NCBI GenBank assembly: GCA_004552615.1
Contig: SFNZ01000081.1
Span: 1-8,535, forward strand
Length of the DNA: 8,535 nt
Source of the DNA: Bacteroidales bacterium
GTDB lineage: Bacteria > Bacteroidota > Bacteroidia > Bacteroidales > UBA932
Direction: 5' to 3'
Position 1 is the stretch's first letter. Each line of letters starts with the position of its first letter. The translations under genes were made by a program, and so were the position numbers. Positions 1 to 4,976 of this stretch are shown here, piece by piece. Below the pieces are notes generated by a model. It was not told the DNA's origin, did no database searches, and worked only from the letters and a program-made list of their open reading frames with translations.

Positions 1-8
1 TGTAAATA

Positions 9-18
9 TATGATGTAA
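9..18. repeat. Left copy of 10-base direct repeat TATGATGTAA
   Basis: The sequence TATGATGTAA occurs here and again at 197-206, exactly flanking the hairpin-rich stretch between them. Just inside the two copies lie imperfect inverted octamers, AACTTAAG (17-24, sharing its AA with this repeat) and CTAAAGTT (188-195), matching 7 of 8 when one is reverse-complemented. Repeat plus inverted ends is the geometry of a target-site duplication around a small non-autonomous element, but it could equally be the base of an RNA stem with a coincidental A/T-rich repeat. The repeat is directly visible; the meaning is inference. Confidence 0.5.
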
Positions 19-23
19 CTTAA

Positions 24-40
24 GTTTCGCAGAGCGAAAC
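24..40 (+). terminator. Perfect 7-bp hairpin, possible terminator of a gene left of the window
   Basis: GTTTCGC and GCGAAAC pair around a 3-base AGA loop. It lies near the left edge and is followed by AACTGCTTTT, a weak T-rich tail that starts six bases after the stem. It could end transcription from an upstream gene, or be the first hairpin of the structured RNA described for 24-173. The tail is poor for a classical intrinsic terminator, so this reading is tentative. Confidence 0.25.
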
Positions 41-173
41 AACTGCTTTTGAGGCCGAAAGGCCGAGGGTAAGTCCCTTGCCCGTGGAAAGGGATTTAGG
101 AAAAGGGTAGCGTACACAAAATATGCGCGCGGGCCTTTTGCTCGCACAGAGCAATAAATCCTTTGAAAAGCAG
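24..173 (+). ncRNA. Candidate structured RNA with several nested hairpins, family not recognised
   Basis: I do not recognise this as a known RNA, but the folding potential is strong. A 7-bp hairpin GTTTCGC-AGA-GCGAAAC spans 24-40. CTGCTTTT (43-50) pairs perfectly with AAAAGCAG (166-173), closing a domain that contains GGCC-GAAA-GGCC (53-64, a GNRA-type tetraloop), AAGTCCCTT/AAGGGATTT (71-79 with 89-97, one G-T pair), AAAAGG/CCTTTT (101-106 with 134-139) enclosing GCGTA/TATGC (110-114 with 122-126), and TGCTC/GAGCA (139-143 with 148-152, touching the preceding stem by one base). No coding frame explains this. TAAGTTTC at 21-28 differs from the Bacteroidetes -7 box TANNTTTG by one base, but its -33 partner would fall outside the window. 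The strand is uncertain because most stems also form on the minus strand. Alternatives are a 6S-like or lineage-specific Bacteroidales RNA, the leader of the gene at 216, or the body of a small mobile element. Confidence 0.4.
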
Positions 174-196
174 CAATTTGCGGCTTGCTAAAGTTG
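162..196 (+). promoter_or_regulatory. Weak candidate promoter for the exported protein gene at 216
   Basis: TAAAGTTG at 189-196 matches the Bacteroidetes -7 consensus TANNTTTG at all fixed positions but one, and a TTTG lies upstream at 162-165. The 23-base spacing is longer than the usual 19-21, so this is a degenerate match. If used, transcription would begin just after about 200, giving a very short leader before the ATG at 216. The boxes also overlap the closing stem and inverted octamer of the structured region, so the two readings compete. Confidence 0.25.
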
Positions 197-206
197 TATG
201 ATGTAA
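197..206. repeat. Right copy of 10-base direct repeat TATGATGTAA
   Basis: This is an exact second copy of the decamer at 9-18, starting 188 bases further on. It ends 9 bases before the ATG at 216, so it lies inside the translation initiation region of that gene and contains an in-frame-irrelevant ATGATGTAA micro-ORF (two Met codons then stop). See the left copy for the mobile-element reading. Confidence 0.5.
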
Positions 207-215
207 AAAACGGAA

Positions 216-1187
216 ATGCTGACCGGATTGAAACACATAACGACGATTCTTTTTCTTGCCGTATTCTTCCTGCCACAGGCGATGGCCGGAAGTTTCAAGG
301 GCATGGAGACGGGACGTGCGGAAAACGGACGAGACTGGAACGCCGTCCTTTCACGCTATTCGTCACTGTGTGACAGCTGCCTCATGCTGAGGGCAAGGGT
401 CGGGTCAGGAATCAGTGTATCACAGGAATCGGCACAGCGGCTCATCACCAGATTCGTATCCCTCAACAAGAACATAAAGGATTCTGCCTCAGAACTTTCC
501 GAAAGCCAGAAAGCTGAATTCCGCCGCACCACCAGGCGGTTCCTGACCGCAATATCAGGAGGCGGGAAGGCGGATGACATTGTCCTCGACCCTCTTCCGG
601 AAATGTTCGGGATAATGGATGATTACGCAGCATGGAAGGAACAGGAGGATTATCCGGCTCCGGCTACAATGCAGGACCGGCCGGTCACGGAGGAGCCTGA
701 CCCTGAACTCCCGATGCGCAAGAAGGTAGCGTTCGGCATTCAGGCTGTCATCTCCGTCCCGGTACCGGCTGAAGGCCTGATGCTGTCTGTCCGGAAAGGC
801 AGATGGGGAGGCTGGTGCAGATTATCATCCAATTTCAAAGGCAGCAGTTACGCCTACTCGTGCAATTCTGAAGGGCGCATCGATGACGGGTCTTATGTGT
901 GGACACAGGGAGTGACAAGGAAATCCTATTCTGAGATTACCGCCGGTGTCATCACTTCTGTCACAGACTGGCTGTCCGTATATGCCGGGGCAGGCTGCGG
1001 GAAGAAGGTCCTGTTATGGAAAGACCTTGACTCACAATGGGTCAAGGTCTCTGACAAATCTTTTTCAGGAGCTGCGGCGGAAGTCGGAGTCATGTTCAAA
1101 TGGAAACATCTCACATTGAGCTCCGGCCTGTCCACAACAGCCTTCCGGATGGCCTCCGCCAATATCGGCATCGGCGTAAGTTTCTGA
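216..1187 (+). CDS. Exported hypothetical protein with beta-rich, outer-membrane-like C-terminal half
   Basis: The 323-residue product starts with a clear Sec signal peptide: Lys at 6, a hydrophobic core at about 9-20 and an AMA-G cleavage site after residue 24. Residues about 35-115 are mostly helical and carry a CDSC pair (C52, C55) and a charged, probably alpha-helical stretch. A Pro/Glu/Asp-rich linker at about 143-168 leads to a beta-rich half (170-323) with alternating polar and hydrophobic strands, Gly/Tyr/Trp-rich turns (WGGW at 197-200, YAGAGCG at 256-262) and a terminal Phe, the usual last residue of barrels inserted by BAM. This suggests a small outer-membrane barrel or surface beta domain; the architecture resembles Bacteroidetes hypothetical proteins, and no specific function can be assigned. 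The ATG at 216 is chosen because it places the signal peptide correctly; there is no Shine-Dalgarno, only the A-rich leader normal in this phylum. It is the only + strand gene and converges on the GH97 gene with 5 bases between stops. Confidence 0.85.
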   Translation: MLTGLKHITTILFLAVFFLPQAMAGSFKGMETGRAENGRDWNAVLSRYSSLCDSCLMLRARVGSGISVSQESAQRLITRFVSLNKNIKDSASELSESQKAEFRRTTRRFLTAISGGGKADDIVLDPLPEMFGIMDDYAAWKEQEDYPAPATMQDRPVTEEPDPELPMRKKVAFGIQAVISVPVPAEGLMLSVRKGRWGGWCRLSSNFKGSSYAYSCNSEGRIDDGSYVWTQGVTRKSYSEITAGVITSVTDWLSVYAGAGCGKKVLLWKDLDSQWVKVSDKSFSGAAAEVGVMFKWKHLTLSSGLSTTAFRMASANIGIGVSF

Positions 1188-1192
1188 ATTTT

Positions 1193-3190
1193 TTATCGGC
1201 TGATCCGGGCAGTCCAGCCACCTCCCGGGGCAAGATGAACTGTCACCTGACGGTCGGACGGCACGGCAACCACCTCGTGGCGGAAATCACGTGCAGCCCT
1301 GTCGGCATTCTCTCCGTCACGGAAAATCTCCATTGTCCAGCGTCCCTCTCCGAGGAAACTGAGGTCCAGGGTTAGATCCCTTGCATCCCATCCGTTCAGG
1401 GAACCTACATACCATACATTGCCGCTCCTGCGGGCCATGCTGATGTATTTGCCCAGTTCTCCGTTGATTCCCAATGTCTCGTCCCAGACCACCGGGCACT
1501 CGGCGATGTACTTGGTGCATTCAGGCTCGGCCATGTAGTTCGAAGGTGAATCGCAGAGCATGTTCAGAGGAGAATCGAATATCACATATTCGGCAAGCTG
1601 GTGGCAGCGTGTGCCCTGGCTCATCGGCTCGGAGTTCACAGGCCTGTAATTGGCCTTGATGCTGTTGCGCATCGCACCCTGGGTATAGTCCATAGGGCCG
1701 GCGGCCATCCTGATATATGGAACCGTAACGTCGTAGGTCACCTGGTCGGCATCCTTGCTCCATTTCATCTGCTCGAGTCCGTGTACTCCCTCAAAATTCA
1801 ATACGTTAGGATAGGTTCGTGTCAGGCCTGCAGGCTTGAATGCGCCGTGAAAATCCAGCATGAGATGATATTTGGCCGCCGTCTGCGCCGCGCGCACATA
1901 GAAGTCCACCATCTGCTGGTCGTCCCTGTCCATGAAATCCACCTTGAAGCCCTTGATTCCCATCTCGGAATAATGGCGGCAGACATTTTCCATGTCCCTG
2001 TCGAATGCAAGGTAGCCGGCCCAGAGAATCAGGCCAACTCCACGCTCGGTCGCGTACTGGGAGAGCATAGGCAGGTCTATTTCCGGAATCACCTGCATCA
2101 GGTCCGCCTTGAGATTTACCGCCCAGCCTTCGTCGAGAATGACATAGCCAATACCGTGGGCGGCTGCGAAGTCGATGTAATACTTGTAGGTCTCGTTGTT
2201 GATTCCGGCACGGAAATCCACACCGTATATGTTCCAGTCATTCCACCAGTCCCAGGCCACTTTTCCCGGGCGCACCCAGCTGAAGTCGGCATCTGCTGCA
2301 GGAGGCGTGGCGAGCTTCCATACGAGATTGTTCACGGCGAGATCCACATCGTTCCCGGTCACCATGATTACTCTCCATGGGAATGACTCCCCGGCATTGA
2401 ATGAGGCGATGTAGTTCTCTCGGGTCTTCACGATGCCCTGAAGCATATTGTGTCCGCCCTGCTCCACATCCTTCGGATACGGGGCGAAACGGCCTTCGAG
2501 AGATGTGGAAGCGTTTCCGTTGTACAGATACATTCCCGGATAATTCAGCAGGTCGGATTCGGTCACAAGCACCTTGAGGCCTTCGCCTGCATCCACGGCA
2601 ACAGGGAGGAAAGCAAGCCTTTCCTTGTTCCATCCCGAAAGCGGATGCACGGAATAAGTGTTCTCGAACGAGTTGAAATACTGGGACTCCAGTGTTCCCG
2701 TACTCCGCTTCACATAAGGGATGTATCCGTTCCAGTCTCCTGGGAAAGCGAACTCGGCACGTTCCGAAACCACCTTTCCTCCTGTCTTGAGAAGGCTGCG
2801 GAAACGATAGGCGACGCCCTCGTCATAAGCCCTGAAAGTGAGAGCGAACTCCTTGAATACCAGTTCCATCTCATTATAATGGTCACGCACTTCGGCATTT
2901 TTGTAAACGTCCGACTGAATCAGGGCGTCACCCGTGCGCCTCTGCACCTTGCGGACCTTGTCGTTCTGGCCGAAGACGATTCCGCCGTCGAGAGTCATGG
3001 AGATGCAGGACGGGGCAATCATTTCCCTCGTTCCCTTGAGGACCGTATAGGAAATATTCTCCCCTACCACCACCGTGGCGCGGAGAGTACCGTCCGGTGA
3101 TACTACCTGATAGGCTCCGTCTGAGGCTGCCGCAACATGCGATACCGCCACAGTCAGGGACAGAGCCATGCAAAATGTCTTGAATGTCAT
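1193..3190 (-). CDS. Glycoside hydrolase family 97, retaining type, probable alpha-galactosidase
   Basis: The 665-residue protein has the GH97 layout: a signal peptide (cleavage near residue 22, after VAAA), an N-terminal beta-sandwich (about 26-295), a catalytic barrel beginning near WDWWNDWN (313-320), and a C-terminal beta domain (about 570-665). GH97 splits into inverting alpha-glucosidases (SusB type) and retaining alpha-galactosidases (Bacteroides BT1871 type). In the retaining type the nucleophile is an Asp and the acid/base a Glu 55 residues later (D415 and E470 in BT1871, from memory). Here D418 in FKVDF and E473 in HGLEQ have exactly that spacing, and the total length nearly equals that of BT1871. 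I therefore predict release of terminal alpha-galactose in the periplasm. The gene follows the GH123 gene by 25 A/T-rich bases on the same transcript. Family assignment is firm; substrate is inferred from the catalytic-residue pattern. Confidence 0.93.
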   Translation of the reverse strand: MTFKTFCMALSLTVAVSHVAAASDGAYQVVSPDGTLRATVVVGENISYTVLKGTREMIAPSCISMTLDGGIVFGQNDKVRKVQRRTGDALIQSDVYKNAEVRDHYNEMELVFKEFALTFRAYDEGVAYRFRSLLKTGGKVVSERAEFAFPGDWNGYIPYVKRSTGTLESQYFNSFENTYSVHPLSGWNKERLAFLPVAVDAGEGLKVLVTESDLLNYPGMYLYNGNASTSLEGRFAPYPKDVEQGGHNMLQGIVKTRENYIASFNAGESFPWRVIMVTGNDVDLAVNNLVWKLATPPAADADFSWVRPGKVAWDWWNDWNIYGVDFRAGINNETYKYYIDFAAAHGIGYVILDEGWAVNLKADLMQVIPEIDLPMLSQYATERGVGLILWAGYLAFDRDMENVCRHYSEMGIKGFKVDFMDRDDQQMVDFYVRAAQTAAKYHLMLDFHGAFKPAGLTRTYPNVLNFEGVHGLEQMKWSKDADQVTYDVTVPYIRMAAGPMDYTQGAMRNSIKANYRPVNSEPMSQGTRCHQLAEYVIFDSPLNMLCDSPSNYMAEPECTKYIAECPVVWDETLGINGELGKYISMARRSGNVWYVGSLNGWDARDLTLDLSFLGEGRWTMEIFRDGENADRAARDFRHEVVAVPSDRQVTVHLAPGGGWTARISR

Positions 3191-3215
3191 GATAATTATG
3201 TATTTAAGTTATTAA

Positions 3216-4976
3216 TCAAAGTCCGTTGGACACATCTGTAATCTTTTGGAGGAGCTGCGGCCAAGGATGGCCCGGGTCATTAATCCTGTGGTCGAGAAGC
3301 AGGCTCAGGGCCCTGTCAAGCTTTTCCGCACAGGCATCGCCGCAGTCAGGATTCTCTCTCAGCAACCTGATTTTTTCCGCGGTCTCAATTCCGTCCCTGA
3401 GACGTTCGAACCTCATCGAGGACCTCGCTCCCGGATATACGAAATAAGTGTCTCCTGAGCCGAAATGTCCGAATCTTGAGTCGAAGCAAGGGTCTTCCGG
3501 CCAGGAATTGTATGCCCAGCGCAACATCCCGTCATAGCCTATTGCCTCACCGTATAGCACGAGGAGTTCAGCCTCGTAAGGCTCCGAATAGGTATATGTG
3601 TTCGGGAATGCCGTGCTGCAGCAGGCATAGAACGTGGATGTGAAACCGTTCCCGCGACGGGATACGACATCCGAGGAATCCATCGGATTGCTGATGTCCA
3701 CGCAGACATCCCGCATCATGGTATATTTCCTGTATGACTGATGGTTGTCAGCTATCGCAAAGCCCATCTCCGGAGCACATTCCTGAAGCAGGGTCGCAGC
3801 CGCGTCCATTTCCTGTGGACTGCGTTCATCCATGGCAATGTTGGTGATTTCCAGCCAGCCTTTCGAGGCGAGATGCTGCTTGAAGTCCTTCAGGAACGGC
3901 CTCCACATCTGCTCGAAAAGTTCCGTTCCGGGCTTGGCCTCAACGGTCTTCATTTCCGAGTTTGCTTCGTCATAATAGTCCAGCAGGCAGTTCCAAGGGA
4001 CCATGGAATAGCAGTTTATCATCTTGTCCACCCCGAGGGACATCATCAGGGACACCCACCTGTCGAAGACCTTGTAGTCGTAGCTCCAGGAGCCGTCCTT
4101 TCCGAGGATCCAGCTGATCATGTTCTCGTATCCGTCGTAGCACTGGTGGTTCCACGGGTCCCGGTTCAATGTGCATGTGATGACTTTCTGGCCGGCATCC
4201 GCAAGGAGAGACATTTCACTGCTCAGGGCCTCGAAATGCCCGTCGCTCCACATCTCCGTCCCGGAAGTGCGTGCCACTGCAGAAGGATGCTGCCACAGGT
4301 CAAGATGATATGTCCATTCGTCAGGGGACGGGAGTGTCCTGTCAATGACGGTAAGTTTCACCGGAAGCGTCTTCAATGTACGCCTTCCGGATTTCACTGC
4401 CACTTCCCCGACATATACTCCTGCCCCGGCATCCCGCGGAATGTCGGCCGAAAACCATACCGGACGAACCGTCCTGGCCTCGATATCCATCGACGGAATA
4501 TTGTCCAGCATGTCCGGAACGAGCATGAAAGGATGGTCTTCAGGCTTGTTGCACCGGCATTCCGGTTCAGGTGTGTCAGCGAGCGTATAGCGAACGAAAC
4601 GGCATGACTGGCAATCAGTTCCGATACTTCCTGATTCGGACTGGAGCAATCCCGGCACACAACTCACGTGCGGGGTTCCGTCCATGGTCCAGAGAAGGAA
4701 TTGTCCCGATACCCGTTCTCCCTTCCAGGCCGCAATCTTGAGCGTGTCCCGGAAGGCAGCTTCAGGCACCGTGCTCCGGGAGTACCGGAAATCCGCCGAT
4801 ACCCATCCGGCATTCAGGCCTTTGCCGGCCAGGTTCCACAAACTGCCTTCAGCAGGGAGAACAGCGACAGGGTCTCCCGCTTCCCTGAATCCCGGTTCAG
4901 GGCTGCCGCAGGACACCGCCACGGCCATTGTCAAGACCGTAACCAGCGATAGTCCGAAGTGTTTCGTCGTCATCAT
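3216..4976 (-). CDS. GH123-type (DUF4091) lipoprotein, probable exo-beta-N-acetylgalactosaminidase
   Basis: The 586-residue product opens with a lipoprotein signal peptide ending in AVSC, with the lipid-attachment Cys at 23. An N-terminal beta-rich domain (about 40-215) is followed by a catalytic barrel starting at YHLDLWQHP (223-231), a hallmark stretch of this family. The C-terminal DUF4091/GH123 signature is clear: GYDGMLRWAYNSWP (480-493), GDTYFVYPG (508-516) and MRFERLRDGIE (521-531). GH123 enzymes use substrate-assisted catalysis with an adjacent Asp-Glu pair; D383-E384 in IAMDERSP fits. Characterised members remove terminal beta-GalNAc, including from globo- and ganglio-series glycans. 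The start overlaps the mutS stop (ATGA, 4973-4976), implying translational coupling; a second ATG directly follows the first, so the protein could begin one residue later. It is probably anchored in the outer membrane or facing the periplasm; residues after Cys (GSPEPG) are not a clear surface-export signal. Family is well supported, precise substrate inferred. Confidence 0.9.
   Translation of the reverse strand: MMTTKHFGLSLVTVLTMAVAVSCGSPEPGFREAGDPVAVLPAEGSLWNLAGKGLNAGWVSADFRYSRSTVPEAAFRDTLKIAAWKGERVSGQFLLWTMDGTPHVSCVPGLLQSESGSIGTDCQSCRFVRYTLADTPEPECRCNKPEDHPFMLVPDMLDNIPSMDIEARTVRPVWFSADIPRDAGAGVYVGEVAVKSGRRTLKTLPVKLTVIDRTLPSPDEWTYHLDLWQHPSAVARTSGTEMWSDGHFEALSSEMSLLADAGQKVITCTLNRDPWNHQCYDGYENMISWILGKDGSWSYDYKVFDRWVSLMMSLGVDKMINCYSMVPWNCLLDYYDEANSEMKTVEAKPGTELFEQMWRPFLKDFKQHLASKGWLEITNIAMDERSPQEMDAAATLLQECAPEMGFAIADNHQSYRKYTMMRDVCVDISNPMDSSDVVSRRGNGFTSTFYACCSTAFPNTYTYSEPYEAELLVLYGEAIGYDGMLRWAYNSWPEDPCFDSRFGHFGSGDTYFVYPGARSSMRFERLRDGIETAEKIRLLRENPDCGDACAEKLDRALSLLLDHRINDPGHPWPQLLQKITDVSNGL
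4973..4976 (-). other. ATGA stop-start overlap coupling mutS to the GH123 gene
   Basis: On the minus strand the reading is GGGATATGATGACG: mutS ends at TGA (4975-4973) while the next gene starts at ATG (4976-4974). A ribosome finishing mutS can re-initiate directly on the glycosidase. This fixes the start choice for the downstream gene and ties its expression to mutS. No Shine-Dalgarno is apparent. Confidence 0.85.

Noticed and set aside
43..70. Hammerhead ribozyme resemblance: a GGCC-GAAA-GGCC stem-loop preceded by TTTTGA and followed by GAGGG
   Set aside because: The stem-loop looks like stem II of minimal hammerheads, but the conserved core is absent: CTTTTGA stands where CTGATGA is required, and GAGGG follows instead of GAAA.
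1..215. Known riboswitch or RNase P, tmRNA or SRP RNA in the left-hand region
   Set aside because: None of the conserved cores that I know (for example the cobalamin box or the RNase P GAGGAAAGTCC segment) is present.
185..373. Short + strand frame overlapping the start of the exported protein gene
   Set aside because: It begins with a non-ATG codon, overlaps the signal-peptide-bearing gene in another frame, and has no plausible protein features.
1164..1200. Threefold ATCGGC near the convergent junction as a possible terminator
   Set aside because: The copies are direct, not inverted, so they cannot form a hairpin; two of them simply encode Ile-Gly repeats at the protein's end.
1601..2386. 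Long + strand open frame (261 codons) opposite the GH97 gene
   Set aside because: It is antisense to the GH97 catalytic domain and has no initiation context or domain; judged a shadow frame.
3741..4607. Long + strand open frame (288 codons) opposite the GH123 gene
   Set aside because: It is antisense to well-conserved glycosidase motifs, with a His/Arg/Pro-rich composition typical of shadow frames and no signal peptide or family motif.
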